A stretch of 64,000 bases of DNA from Rhizopus arrhizus (GCA_024220505.1 JAKZZE010000009.1:1560001-1624000), one strand, 5' to 3'. Numbered from the stretch's first letter, positions 11,897-24,710 are shown. Notes: generated by a model from the letters alone, not told the origin. Program-made: numbers and translations.

Positions 11897-12967
11897 TCCA
11901 ATTTTTTTCTTAAAATTTTGTTTTCAAACTATTAAGCGTCTTTCTTTTTTATTTTCATTTAGTAAATGTTGGTTGAATTTAAGGTATTTTTTTTTACAAG
12001 AAATTAAATAAAACACCATGCTGCTTTGGACATTTTTGTAGCAAAAATCAAAGAGTTTGGCAAAGAGAATAGCCAACTATTCACAACGATGTGTTCAATA
12101 TATTATAGATTGTAAAGCTAAAGGATATAGTTGATCAGATATGAACGAAAAACTCCGGGTTCCGAAGCTAAAGAAATAAGAGTAGGACTTTTAGAAGCGA
12201 TAAAAGTAACTTGAGATATTGTTCTCTTGTTTGTAAAGCATTTGTTTTATCATCAACATCTTCTCAACCTTTGGATAAACATGAAACCAAAGAAAAGATA
12301 TTAATAAGCAGAACAGCAGACAACATATAATACATAATTGAATAAAAGGAAACTCAAATTAACACATCCTTCAATATCAATTTTATCAAATACTTGAATT
12401 CAAGAAAAAGTGAAATAGTCTTAGTAAATTTGGTTTTTGCGGATCTGTTGACAAACACAGGATAATTGAAGTTCTCTACATACAAAAGAAGATCAAAAAC
12501 TGAGGAGAAGCAGGAATATGAGGGTATTTTGATAGGCATTCTTGCTATAACGTCTGTCGTAAGTTCTAAACTCATTCTTAGAAGCGCTTTCTGTATTGTC
12601 ATAGCAATTATACCTATAAAAGGAAGAATGCTAATTATAAATTCAGCCTTTTGATGCGCATACAGGAATTAAAGGGCCATTTAAGCAGCATATACCATAA
12701 AAAAGTCTTAAAATGCTACAACCTACCTTTTATTTCTATCAGTTGTCTTCATATTATTCACAATTGATCAAGGTTTGTCCAAGACGATGGGTGGCAATGC
12801 CTGTTAATGATTAATACGATTATAAGATCATATCGGGTTCGTTATTGATCTTAAAATATAATTTCAGTCATGGTTACAAAATATTTCCTGAGTTATAGTA
12901 GATTTTACTAAAAGATTACAATATGAGCATTGTTTAAAAGTTTTTGATGAACACCATGATGAGCAGC

Positions 12968-12968
<1 letters not shown>

Positions 12969-13013
<45 letters not shown>
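12969..13013. repeat. poly(A) run of 45 nt
   Basis: Longest homopolymer in the window; it lies 21 bases inside the right inverted repeat of the Tc1-like element. Confidence 0.9.
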
Positions 13014-13016
<3 letters not shown>

Positions 13017-13048
13017 AAGCGAATCCTGTAAACACGACAGTTTGATAT

Positions 13049-13812
13049 GAAAAGATGGCGGTTAAGTTTTGAATATTCCAGAATATTTACTTTTTTTCAT
13101 GTGTCGAAATTGTGTACCCATTTAGAGTCACGGGGTTGCACATAAACACTCATGCTGTATCATTCTTACTCCTTAATAAAAAGTAAACGCATGTCGAAAA
13201 TCAGATGTACAGTGGCTAAGGAGCAAACAAAGTGGTGCCACTTTTGTTGTATAAAAGGAGACTTTGAAGTCTTTTTACAAAATAAATATAGACATTGCAT
13301 TATTATTCTCCTATAAAAAAGAGTCAATTTTTCTTATAGCACTGTTTATTTGACAAGTTGCTATTGATGAATTTACTTGCATAAATCAACTTGACATGAA
13401 ATCAAGCATGTCATTAACATGTATCTTATTTTCTTGTTTACATCCATCTTTTCATGTTTTTATCTCTATTTTGCTCAAAATAACATATTTTATCGTCCTA
13501 TTTAATCCAAGCAATGCCCATACAATCATTTTTATAGTCATCATCTTGATTAGGACACTTTGTTCAACATGTCTATTTTGATGCAAATTAAATATTAAAA
13601 GAAATCTCATTCTAGACTTATTAGAAAGTTAATTCCTATAAAATATAGCACCCAGTTTGCATATAAAACAGGGCGCTTATTTCATTAACTATTCTGAGCA
13701 TATATCAACAACATACACATTTTACAGAAATAAAGTACAGTGTCCATAACGGTGACACACTCTATCATCTATTTATTTTGTCAAAAAGAGGATACAGTTC
13801 AAATGAGTTTAT
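13049..13812. other. intergenic stretch, nothing recognised
   Basis: No supported gene. It contains two CAGTG sites preceded by TA (near 13,206 and 13,737) of the kind that start mariner repeats, but no partner ends were found. Confidence 0.5.
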
Positions 13813-16800
13813 TCACTCTTCTGTATTCAGGTTTATCATTTCAATTCCGTCCCTTTCTTGGTTTGTTGATGAATTGCAGCTAAATAAAATGATAAAAGTA
13901 CCCAAGAAGACTTGAAAAACACAGTGGAACAAACAGTTCCAAGCAACTTGATACAAGTATTTTGGGGAAAATACCGTCCAAATGAATAAGTGTTCCCTTA
14001 GAACTGTAACAGAGATAGATAGTGATGATAGAGCGATACTAAAGAAACTCGATTGGGTAATGATAAAAGAAAACCATTTGTTGGGTATCTCGACAATAGG
14101 TTCATGCGAATCGGTTACTAAAGACCAACTAGCAACAGCCCACCACAAACTGGCTGACCAGTTGGATATGAACGTAAGGACTCCTATAACGATTACATTG
14201 TACCCCTCAACGCCCACATAAGCATTACTCAAATCGACAGAGGCAATCGAGTTTGAATGGCCTGTCATAAAGAAGGACGCATGAGAGTAACATAGCATGA
14301 TAACACCTAAAAGCCAAGATGGTAATGGACTCTTATCCTGCAAATAGTTTTTCCAAGACTTAAACAAGTGATATTGCAAGAGGAATACGAGGAATAAGGC
14401 AGCATTATGTGTTCCACTGAGCAAGGTAAGAAGGGGCGTGATACTATATAGCAATGCTTGCAATAGCTTGCTATTTTCATTATCTATGGTGTTCATAAAT
14501 AAAAAATCAGTCAATGTTTCCTTTTTTCTTAGGTTTTATATTTACCGGAAGGTCTCTCGTCTTCAAAGCTCATCAATTTCGATCTCTTTATAACATAATG
14601 TAAGGCATATAAGACGAGTAGGGATGCACCGCTGTAATTGTAAATCAACTTTCCAAGCTGTACTTGATTTAATGTCTCGATCAATTCCATACTGAGCAAA
14701 GTATTGTATATTTTAGGAACAGTATTTTTTACATCGGCATTGCCTTCCACAACAGAAGATGCTGATCGAATTTTATATGCTAGAACCAATAAACAGCAAA
14801 ATGTGATGATGAAAGAATAAGCAGCTTTAGCAATCATTTGAATCATACTTGCCGTTCCATAAACATCAACAGCTTGTCTTTTACCCAATTTGGCCACATT
14901 ATTGATAGCAACAGCGGCTGCTGTTCCTAAACTTAATGCCACGAGATGCCAGTGCGACATCATGACCGAGGCTTCTTGACTATTCCAATCTGTTGCTAAC
15001 CGTACTAAAATCATCTGAGATAGACACAGTCCGACTGGATAAAATGTAGACCGAAATGATTGACAGACACAAACGCTTTTTTCGGAACAAAAGGTTCATT
15101 TAACTGTCAGTACAATCGTACAGACTGCTGAGCTTTTTCTTTTACGACATACCTGTGTATAATGCATAGCAATAATAAAGTCTGGAGAAAAAAGTACCAT
15201 GTAGCGTGTTCCTCTTCAACAAAGCTACTTGCAAACATACTGATGGCGTATGTAATAACAATAAATATTGAAAAGTATTTGTTGATATTCCAATGTGGTT
15301 GCTCTTTGCTATTAAGTCGGATGGTCCAAAGGCAAAACAAAACAGCACTTAGTGTGATTAAGCATACGCCGGTTATCATATATTTTAACATGTAATCACT
15401 TGCAGTATTAGCAAGGTGAGACTGAACAGTGTCTATAAACTGGATCAAATTAAATTTTGATATACAAACTTCTTTGTTGCTCTAAATTACTTTGTTATAC
15501 GCCTTAAGAGATTCGTCAGCATATTCATATGTCTTTGTGGTCAAGTACTGCTTGTGTAGCATCACTGCTTGAGCATACATTTTACCACAGGCATCAGAAT
15601 CATCATCAACATAAGAAAGCGGATCGATAATATACTTATTGATTGCTGGAGACATTTTCCCTACAAGTCGGCCGAGCTGAAAGGCGTTTAAATAAAGAGC
15701 CCGGAGAATAGTTACCTCTAAAAAATATTAGAAAATTTGAATATGCGTAAAGGCAAAATTCTTCTTGCTTACCATCTTCAGTTTTTAACAAGTCAATAAT
15801 GACTTTTCCAAGATTATTTTTCGGTATAGGAAATGATAATAACGAAGCAAGAGTGGGTACAATGTCTATTTGATTAACAATAGGATACCCCATCACAGTT
15901 GGTCTTTGTTCGTGAACAGCGTGTTTAAATTTTTCCAAAACCGGGCGAGATTTGAATCTAGGGCTAAGAAAGACAAGAGCCTATAAAGGATTAATCTGCT
16001 GATAATATATCTATGAGTTATTTCTTTTATCTTACTGTTGATGTTTCTCCAATAGAAGAACCACCATGATTTCCTTTCTAATCAATTCTCATCAACATTT
16101 TTGGCTCTCTCTTTTGGCTATTGCTTATACTCACTTCATTCATTCCATGATCACCACAAATAACAATCAAAGTGCCTTTGGCCTTTGGGTCATTTGCAAG
16201 GCTTTCTGCATCTTGAGTTGAGATTATTTCGTAAATCGATTCAATGGCTTCATCCATTTCCTTTTGTTTTGGTAACATTAAAGGACTTTCTGGTCCACCC
16301 AAATGACCAACATGATCTAGTCCTAAATAGTGAAGAATAGTAATGTCCCAGTCATTGTTGGATATGTCGCTTTGAATATGCCTTGTTACATTTAAATCAA
16401 CTTGTACAGTATCCTTATTTTTAAATTAAGCATTTTAACTTCTCTTCTTTATACGGTTCCTGAATAACTTACAGATACATAAAACGATGTTGTTCCATCT
16501 GCCTTATCAAACAGTTCAGGGAATAGTCTAATCCATGTATCGTCACCATAAAAATGCACTGTCTTGTTACCTAACATCTTGAGCTGATAAACCCAATTGT
16601 CGTAAAAATCAAGTGAAGAGCTTGTGTCAGATTCTGCAATGTTGAGGATCGCGTCAAGAAAACTTGGTATTGTCCCAGTTGTCAATGCTTTTATACGAGG
16701 CATAGTAACAGTCGGAGCTGTTGCTTTTGCGGTGAATGGTATCGCTGTTCCATCCTCTATTTGACTGAATAGACTAATGTTAAAACGATGTGGTCTTTCA

Positions 16801-17153
16801 ATCGTGCCGCAATTACCTTTTTACAAAACTAAAACCAGATTGTTCACCTAAAACAAAATCACTATAAAACAGTTCAATTTTAATATCAACCTAGTGGCAT
16901 TCTTCGATGCATATTTTACTAACTTTCGAAGCGCGTCAATCACAACAAACACAAGTCTGTCAAATTTAGGCTCTTGCCAGTAATTTCTATGTAAATCATC
17001 GGTAAGGAATGATGAAGGCACATCTTCTTTGGCGGAAAATCCTGATAAATGAACTTTATAGGGGAAGAAACCTTTAGAGAATAATCCTATTCCCACCAAC
17101 TGTATAAAAAACAATGTAAACAAGTACAGTAGTCGTTGTTTTATACTTGACAT
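13813..17153 (-). CDS. GPI7: GPI ethanolamine phosphate transferase 2 (PIG-G/Las21 type), 10 exons
   Basis: Adds ethanolamine phosphate to the second mannose of the GPI anchor precursor in the ER membrane. Exons on the minus strand: 17153-16924, 16861-16817, 16773-16473, 16413-16135, 16077-16036, 15980-15773, 15717-15491, 15439-15153, 15075-14546, 14483-13813, giving 939 residues, close to the family size. An N-terminal membrane anchor is followed by an alkaline-phosphatase-fold domain with FVVIDALR, TVTMPRIKALTTG (likely nucleophile Thr), GLDHVGH and CGDHGMN metal-binding motifs. The C-terminal half has many membrane segments and ends near TGHSNSIASVDLSNAYVG. Exon 1-2 and 8-9 joins are the least certain; the latter uses an AAG acceptor. 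Start: the in-frame ATG before SSIKQR. It shares a 158-bp upstream region with the divergent L1-domain gene. Confidence 0.92.
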
Positions 17154-17311
17154 TTGCTTTTCATTCACAGTGTTTTAATGAAACGTTTGTTTGTGTAACT
17201 AAGATGCGTTCCTTTTTAGGCATATGTGACTGGGGTGGCTTACGACTGCTTACTCTTTTTCTTTTTTCTCAAAAGTTTGTTTCCTTCTTTTAATCTTTAC
17301 TTTTTATCAAA
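17154..17311. promoter_or_regulatory. bidirectional promoter, GPI7 / L1-domain gene
   Basis: Only 158 bp separate the two divergent start codons, so both promoters must lie here or overlap the genes. It has T-rich tracts near 17,255-17,310 and no clear TATA box. Confidence 0.5.
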
Positions 17312-18481
17312 ATGACTCAGTTAGATTTAAAACAAGTAATAGAAAAAGAGAAGCATAGTACTTAAGATGAAAACAGGAGGTGGCTAACAGTAATAAATAA
17401 ACTAGGCAAAGAAGGCTGTTAGTGCTTTATACAAATTTCAAGCAAATAATGACAACAATAACGAGTTGCTTGAAGAAGAATCCGATAACGCTATCATCAT
17501 TCAATTAAGCACTCACACTATTAAGAACGTCACACCCAAGACAAAGCAAAAGAAAATGTAAAATACAAAGAAAAAAGAAGGATGTTTTTTAAAAGACATT
17601 AACCTGTTTTATGTAGCAACTTAAAGCACTCACCATACTCAAACGATCTTGAAATTTGTTTAATAACAAAGAGCAATCCAAGTGAAATTGAAGACTTAAT
17701 CAAAAAGCAAAATGTTCCTTACATCAAGAAAGTAAATGTTTATATACAAAAAAGGAAATTGTAAGCAATAGAAACTAATACGGATGACTAGGTGATTACT
17801 CCTCTTTTATTGAAGACTACCTACAAAACATACGAGTCCAAGAGAAAATTAGCATCATCATATGATCTTTTCTTGGCTGACGACCGTATTTCTCATCTTG
17901 TACCTGAGCTTGTTGGAACATCATTCCTTAAGAAGAACAAGTAAGACTACAATATAAAACAAGATTGAGAAAAGAAAAATTAATATTTTAATGAAGGGTC
18001 CCTGTTGCAGTAAAGATGAGCGGATCTTTGAAGGAAAATGTTAACAAAGTTTTGAAGAGCACCTATGCCAAAGCAAGCGCCGGTACAGTTTGGTAAGTAT
18101 TTTCGTCTGATAAGTGATCAAGTCTCTCACTTTTTAAATTATTTGTGTAGCACTATAAAGATCGGTCATTTCGGTATGAAGCAATCTGAAATCTTGGATA
18201 ATTACGAGGCTGCCGTGCCTCAATTAGTTGCTCATGCAGCTCGTGATTGGAGCTTTGTAAATATTATTGGATTGAAATCTAAGAAATCTCCTTTATTACC
18301 AATCATCTGTAACTTACCTCAAGGCAAAGAAGAAAAGAAAGAGAAAGAGGAAAAGAAAGAGGAAAAGAAAGAGGAAAAGAAGGAAGAAAAAAAGGAAGTG
18401 AAGAAAGGAGCAAAGGCTGTAACAAAAGGAAAAGTGACTAAGCAAAAGACAGCTAAGAAAGCCGTTAAGAAGACCAAATAA
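17312..18481 (+). CDS. ribosomal L1 domain-containing protein (RSL1D1/Utp30/Cic1 type), 6 exons
   Basis: Likely nucleolar ribosome-biogenesis factor of 288 residues. Exons: 17312-17335, 17406-17557, 17617-17731, 17792-17940, 17997-18092, 18151-18481. The spliced protein has an L1-fold: an early strand with TIKNVTPKTK, then HSPYSNDLEICLITK, SYDLFLADDRI and LVPELVGTSF, and late IKIGHFGMKQSEILDN and WSFVNIIGLKSKKSPLLPI. The tail from about residue 235 is a Lys/Glu tract of repeated KEEKK units followed by basic Lys/Ala repeats, as in several nucleolar proteins. Exon 1 is only 24 nt; it was placed by the ATG in good context and by phase. The family contains both Utp30-like and Cic1-like proteins and I cannot separate them here. 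It converges on the DUF1295 gene, with 103 nt between stop codons. Confidence 0.88.
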
Positions 18482-18584
18482 AAGCATATACGCATTTCAA
18501 TAATTTAGAGAAAACATAAATTGATCAAAAGACGCAAAGTCTAGACATCTTTGACTTATTTTATTGAGCTGTATAATGGCTATA

Positions 18585-19833
18585 TTAATCCTTCTTTGAT
18601 GACGGCTTAGTACTTGTCTGATCTTTGGAAGGAAACCAGGGAAGGAACTTGTTTACATTTTTTTGATATACTGAGTAATTCGGGTACTTGCCAGATGAAA
18701 TTGACTAAAATAAGATTGAGCGTTAATAGACGAGTATGTCATGTATCTTGGCAAAATTACCTCTGTAAGTCTAGTGCTACTGTATATTACTGCTGTTAAT
18801 GCAGCCGGTCCGGCAATTGTCCAATTAAAAAAAGTTGACAAGCTATTTAACCCTGTGGCTTCCTGTATAGCAGAAACAGAAAAAAAGTAAATAACCCACC
18901 ACATGGCCATTTCTGCAAAGAAATTTGGATGGCGACTGTATTGGAATAACCCAGAGTGCCATAAGAATCCATTTTTGAAATCATCTTTCAGCTGCGAAGG
19001 CTGTAAATATTCCAACAAAGCGTGTTTGGCCGTTTGAAATGCGTATTGCTGTTCATCCGCTACTGCTTCGATAAACAAAAGACTCAAGTGAGTTGCAATG
19101 ATTATCCAATCAAACATAGACAAACAAGAGGTCTTATTGGAGACTTGAGATACAATGTATAAAGGAGAAGCAAGGAGGAGAAGCAAAAAATTCTGGACAG
19201 TAGCAATGAAAGTGATATTTAATACAGCCATAAGTACTGGTCCGACCTTTTCTAAGAGATAAGGATATCTGTAATCCTGACCACTTGAATAATAACCACC
19301 TTTTCTATAAAATCTTTTTGAGTTCATGTTACAAGTGCGCAGTTATTGGAATTTTACCTCGCAAAATTATATGTTAAACGAGCGCCCCAAAGAGAAATGA
19401 TGATACTTGCAGCTACAAGCCTGACATTTAGCAATCCATTAGATAAATAGTCATGAATAGTAAAATGCCAAGCGTAAATAACAGGAAGAAAAGACCAAGC
19501 TCGATCTAGAACTTATAAGAAAGGTGACTAATTAATTTTCTTTTAATACTTACCAACTTGACTGTAGTCATGAGTAATTTCAGACGAAATATAATGTATA
19601 ATTGCCAAGGTAGTACTTAAGAACGAAGCAATCACAAAACTATCATAGTTCTTGTAATATTCACACAAAATATGAGGATTATTTATAATTTTGTATACAA
19701 TTGATGTGATATTTGTGTTCCACAGCTCCTTGATCGCATTTTGCATGTTACTTTTTACATGTTCCCATGTCGCGTTAAATGGAAAATGAGTGTCATTTTC
19801 AGTTAACCATGTAACAACTGTCTCATAGTTCAT
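18585..19833 (-). CDS. DUF1295 / steroid 5-alpha-reductase-like membrane protein, 4 exons
   Basis: Multi-pass membrane protein of 363 residues in the DUF1295 family, distantly related to steroid 5-alpha reductases and isoprenylcysteine methyltransferases; substrate unknown. Exons: 19833-19554, 19505-19358, 19304-18761, 18704-18585. Visible family signatures are DRAWSFLPVIYAWHF, LWGARLTYNFARKGGY, GQDYRYPYL, then SRHPNFFAEMAMWW in the putative cofactor-binding part, and SGKYPNYSVYQKNVNKF near the end. The last intron (18705-18760) is in-frame with a longer open frame, but splicing it restores the conserved TE-S-x-S-x-KYP ending, so I prefer the spliced form. A Lys/Ser-rich C-terminus ends SSKKD. 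Glycerol kinase lies 128 nt upstream in the same direction. Confidence 0.88.
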
Positions 19834-19961
19834 TTTAAAGTTGAAAATAGCAAAGAGAAAATCAAAAATGAGAAAAAAAAAAAAAAATGCATTAAATATA
19901 ACTCTACTATCCTGTGACCGTGTATGAATCGATCGAGATTTTATAAGATTTTATTAAAAAA

Positions 19962-21723
19962 TTAACAGTCTTTATCGCTGCCAGTGATTTCGTTAACGAT
20001 ATCAGCCCAGCCTAATGATCGAGTAATTGCCTCTTTCCAGCCCGTATACATTTTATTTCTTTCTTCTTCCGAAATCTTTGGTTTAAATACAGTGTCCCCA
20101 TCCACATTGACGTCATTCAGATCTTCTATACTTTTCCACACACCAGTAGCAAGGCCTGCTGCTATGGCTGCTCCCAAAGCTGTTGTTTCCCTCATTTCCG
20201 GACGTTCCACTTCGATGTTTAATATGTCTGCTTGGATTTGCATACACACATCTGAATTTGACATACCACCATCCACCTTGAGCGATCGCAGGGGAGAATT
20301 TGAATCCCTGTTCATAGCTTCTAAAATCGCCCGCGATTGATAACACACTGCCTCTAATGTTGCGCGTGCTATATGCTCCCTTTGCGTAAACTGAGTCAAA
20401 CCACATATCGTACCACGAGCATCATTTCTCCAGTACGGCGCGAGTAAACCAGTAAAGGCTGTAACAAAATAAACCCCCGCTGTATCTTTTACTTTACTAG
20501 CCAGTGTACCAATATCCTTACTTTTATCAATGATACCCATGTTATTTCGAAGCCATTGTATAGATGATCCCGCTACGGCGATTGAACCTTCTAGTGCATA
20601 GACAGGTTTATCATTACCAAACTGGTACGCCACAGTCGTTAGTAAACCATTTTGTGAGTAAACAGGGGTTTCGCCTGTATTGAAAAGCATAAAACACCCA
20701 GTACCATACGTGTTTTTAACATCACCAACATGGAAACACTTTTGTCCAGTCAACGCACTTTGCTGATCTCCTAAGCATCCAGTAATAGGAACGCCTTTCA
20801 GTGAGCCACTGTGTATTTTACCATACATACATGAAGAAGAGACGATCTTTGCTAGCTTTATCCCTTCAAATCCAAAAAATCTGTCCATTGTAAGAGAATC
20901 AGTACAAATATTTATCTATGGTCGTTCAAATGTATGCTTACTTGATTGCCTCTTCGCTCCATTCCATCGTTTTTATATCCATCAACATTGTTCTGCTTGC
21001 GTTAGTCACATCAGTTACAAGAACACCATTGTTTTCTACTCCACCAGTCAAATTCTACAACAAACCTCAGTATACCTCTTTTTATAACACAGTTTCTCTT
21101 GTACTTACATAAATAAGCCAAGTGTCTATTGTTCCAAACTGCAGTCTGTTTTGTTCATGTGCTTCCCGTACTTCAGGTACATGGTCCAGCATCCATCTTA
21201 ATTTTACTGCTGAAAAATAAGTAGCTAACGGTAATCCGCAGATGTCTTTAAGTGCATTAGCATTTTGTTTTTCTTTTGGCAAGTGTTTTTGTGAAGCAAG
21301 TTCTTTTACAGTATTTGATGTTCGTCCATCACTCCAAACAATAGCAGGACAAAGGGGTTGACCTGTTTCACTGTCCCAAGCAACTGTAGTTTCACGTTGA
21401 TTTGTAATTCCAATACAGGAAACAGTAGAAGCCTCATAACCCAATAGAGAAAGTTTTCTTATAGCATGTTCAATACATGTATCAACTGAGGCTAATATAT
21501 CATGAGGATCATGCTCCACCCATCTTTTTTTTATAAAAAAAATACTTCTCTTTAGTACAATAGTCATAACATTTGTTTATATTTACCCTGGATGTAGATA
21601 ATGTTGTTCAAATTCCTTTTGATGATAAGTTATAACTCTTCCATCTTGATCGAATATTACAAATCGAGTAGACGTCGTACCTTGATCAATTGATCCGATA
21701 AATTGTTTCTTTGTCATTGTCAT
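19962..21723 (-). CDS. GUT1: glycerol kinase (FGGY family), 4 exons
   Basis: Phosphorylates glycerol to glycerol-3-phosphate with ATP, the first step of cytosolic glycerol use. Exons: 21723-21587, 21523-21109, 21054-20942, 20880-19962, giving 527 residues, the usual length. The N-terminal ATPase lobe begins [32 protein letters not shown] and IVWSDGRT follow. The C-terminal lobe has [23 protein letters not shown] (FGGY signature region), [19 protein letters not shown] and [17 protein letters not shown]. Two ATGs in frame, six bases apart, could start it (21723 or 21717); I took the first. The 63-nt first intron ends in an A-rich AAG acceptor, which is unusual but required by the conserved GWVEHDP. 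Confidence 0.95.
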
Positions 21724-24008
21724 TGTCAGTTAAATAAAATTAGAATAAAGAAAATGTCAATTCACAAAGATGACACTTTATACCTTTATCTTTAAACTCA
21801 GACATAAAAGTATGATGATTACATTTACACGTATCAATACAAAAGAAACACTGGTATATTAGGTCTAATCAATACTGGAAGTAAACAATAGATTTTCAGA
21901 CTAGCCTTTTTTTTAATTTAATGTGAATAACATGTTGAATTCGTATTTATAAAAAAAAAAGAAATAAAAGTAAAAAAAAAAAAAAGGCAAACATCACTGC
22001 CATAACACTTACATCATTTTTTTTCCCCACTTACTAACTAAAAAGCGTAAATTCAATAAATTTTATGCACATCACAGACCAAATGATTGTCCGACCAATA
22101 AGATCTCTTGTTTTAGATAAAAATGTTCATTGACTACTTTGATCTATTACTGAAAAAGGTACATTGTACTTTGCATGTACCCTAACTGTTTTTGTCACAT
22201 AAATAAGAAAAAGGGGGATTTAAGTCTTCAAAGGATAATAAGAAACTTATTGCTCTTGTATTCGCATTTTTTATTACATTTTCATTTAATATCCTGTTTA
22301 ATGTGAAAGCAACAATGTACTTTTTCTTTATAGCCAAAGTTTAGATTATCCAAAAGAAGAAGAAAAAGCTTGAAAATATCTATGAAATATTCATTTAGCA
22401 TAAATCTTTTTTATTTTACGATATTCTCATCTTGTCAAAGACATTTTTTAATACTTTTACTGCTAATTAATAAGTAAATATATTGCATAAAAATCTCAGA
22501 CTTTCAATACTTACAAGTTTTTAATATCTTATCAAATCGGAGTAATGTCCGCTTTTCTCGGTTGTCAAAATAAGCTCAGTCAATGCATACCATCCACCAA
22601 TATTTTGCAGTGGAAGACCTTTTATGGTTTTGGTTAGTAGTACAAAATAATAACTGTATAAAAAAACACGCGAGATAATTGCTTCAGCCTCCATTTTTTG
22701 ATTGACATAAAAAAAGTTTGTTATATTTGTACGTATGCCTTACCAGCTAGATGTACATCTGTACCTGGTTTTATGAAAATATTAATTTTTTTAAGCTTTT
22801 GGAATTTGTTTGTAATATATGTACAGTGAGTTTTTATATTGTACACGTTCAAAAGTATGTTATAGTATCACTTTAGTATGTTATGAAATAATGTGTTATC
22901 TAATAGTCTTGATGCCAAAAAGATATCCGAATTTCTCTTACAACAAAACAAAGTCAATATATGTCCTTCAATGTACTTTTAGATTTCGCTAATATACACC
23001 TGATGTCTTCAAGTACTGTTCAAAGCAGCTTAACTACGTAATTATGCAAAATGATTTTTCTATCTTTGTACTTAGACGCCTACTGACTTCAATGAATATA
23101 AATCTTTAAAGACCTTTAAAATATAGCAATAATCAGGATTTGGGATTGTGATGTTCATCAAGAAATAATGTCACCCATCCATGTGAAGGCCAAAATGTAA
23201 TTGGAGAGAATACAGCAAGCTGACATGTCACTTCTCAGATAGGCTGTCCGGCATGAATAATCATCGACCATAGAAATGGCAGTATGAGTAACATATGAAA
23301 GGAGCAGTGATTTGTAAAGGCTTTCAATTAATCTTCTTTTTTTTTTGTTTTTTTGTAAATTCTCACTCAAACACACTGAATAGATTTAAATTTGCTTACG
23401 TCCCCTTTAAAATTTTCTTGTTAGAATCTAATCCTCTTCGATGAATCTTTAAGTGTTATTTATGATGATGTAGTGTGAATAAGTCTTTCAAAACAAAGCT
23501 AAATACGCTCATGATCAAGATTTATCGCAGATGATGTACTTTATAGGCGGCAGTTACTCGTTGAAGAACATTATAGTAGATAGCGTTCCTGTTGTTTAGT
23601 GCGAAAATCAAATCGTCTTTCTATGGTGATTTATTCAAGGTTTTATGATAAGGTACCAATAGAGAATGATATAATTGCATTAGCAGGTTTCATTGACTAC
23701 TAATATTCAAGGTTTGTATAGCTCTGAGATTAACAGCTAGTGTTTGGTTTAAAGTTAATAGATTTACTGAAATAAAAACTAAGTTTCTTTTGCTAATATC
23801 ATACTATCACTTGATATTCTATATACTAAAATTTAATGTTTTTATAAAACTAAAGATTAATGGGATTTGTCAAAACTCATGGAGTAAACCCCACTTTTGA
23901 AATGTTTCTAAAAGCTGGGCTTAACAGTTTTATCATTAAAGCTTCCAAAATTTATGATTTATTCGTTTTATGATTTGTGAACATTTGAGGCTAACAGACG
24001 AATAGAAG
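21724..24008. other. 2.3-kb intergenic stretch, nothing recognised
   Basis: AT-rich, with A runs near 21,950-21,985. The short open frames (for example on the minus strand near 23,158-23,376) have no recognisable features. No tRNA or conserved RNA was seen. Confidence 0.5.
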
Positions 24009-24669
24009 CTAAGCGACATATTGAGGGCTAACAATAGCAAAAGGAAGACCATTAGTGGATCCATGAACAGATTGTGTATCATAGCTATTGCCCCCTCCCA
24101 TAGCTCTTATATCTTGATGACCGTCCATAGTAACAGGAACAACTGCGAATCTAAACGGGAAACCAAAGCCTCCAGGAGGGGTAGGAGGGGTAGGAGGAGT
24201 AGGTGGAGTACCTCTTCCAGGGAATCCTGGTGGAGGGGTAGGAGGGGTAGGTGGAGTAGGTGGAGTACCTCTTCCAGGGAATCCTGGTGGAGGAGTAGGT
24301 GGGGTAGGTGGGGTAGGTGGAGTGAAGCCAGGGAAACGCTGTCTTTTACTGTAAAAAATATATTAGCCTTTTATCTCAATTGGCAAAAAAGTATGAAACT
24401 TACACTATTTGACTATGAAGACATTGGTCACAGCAGCAATCATCGGAGTCGTGGCCCTTTCCACGACGGTCAAGATGACTCGATGAAGAATCAAGAGGAA
24501 GCATGTTGCTAGCATCAGGGGAAATAGCTGAACTCAACCCATTAGAGGATACCAATTTTACATCTTCACCATTAGCTTCCTGAGCAGACGGAATGTTCAT
24601 AGGGATAGCGAAAACTTGAGCACTAATGACAGAAAAAGCCAAAAGAGTAGAGAAAGTCAAAAACTTCAT
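24009..24669 (-). CDS. small secreted proline-rich repeat protein (2 exons)
   Basis: Predicted secreted or wall-associated protein of 201 residues; no named family recognised. Exons: 24669-24404 and 24348-24009; intron 55 nt. An N-terminal signal peptide (MKFLTFSTLLAFSVISAQVFA) is followed by a Ser/Asp-rich region, a dibasic LDRRGKGH site, then CCCDQC, a short Cys cluster. After the junction comes KRQRF, a second possible Kex2 site, and then a Pro-Thr repeat of 19 residues (PGFPGRG plus PPTPP units), two full copies and one partial. The tail (MDGHQDIRAMGGG onward) is unique and ends PQYVA. The repeat was seen directly; processing is inference. A TATA box lies close upstream. Confidence 0.72.
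24164..24330. repeat. coding tandem repeat, 57-bp unit
   Basis: The unit encoding PGFPGRG plus Thr-Pro-Pro repeats occurs twice in near-identical form (compare 24,211 and 24,268, 57 bp apart) with a degenerate third copy. It lies in exon 2 of the secreted protein gene. Confidence 0.8.
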
Positions 24670-24710
24670 ATTAATGTTTTATATCGAAACAAGAAAGTAA
24701 AGAGAAGCAC

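Larger units (their letters stand above)
11065..13048. mobile_element. candidate Tc1-like element bounded by 14-bp inverted repeats
   Basis: ATATCAAACTGTCG at 11065-11078 recurs as its exact reverse complement at 13035-13048. The span holds a decayed Tc1-like transposase near the left end and about 1.1 kb of non-coding or unrecognised DNA. A 45-nt poly(A) run (12969-13013) lies just inside the right repeat. Calling these the true element ends is inference: they do not start with the usual CAGT, and a TA target duplication is not clear-cut. Confidence 0.5.

Noticed and set aside
12354..12654. Opposed open frames of 62-82 codons inside the Tc1-like unit
   Set aside because: Neither gives a recognisable domain; insufficient to call a gene.
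13200..13760. Two TA-CAGTG sites (near 13,206 and 13,737) resembling mariner left ends
   Set aside because: Both face the same way and no matching right end was found in the window.
23520..23700. FADDV-like residues suggesting a reverse-transcriptase box
   Set aside because: No flanking reverse-transcriptase motifs in any frame; chance match.
24021..24512. Plus-strand Arg/Ser/Trp-rich frame of 163 codons
   Set aside because: Shadow of the proline-rich secreted protein on the other strand.
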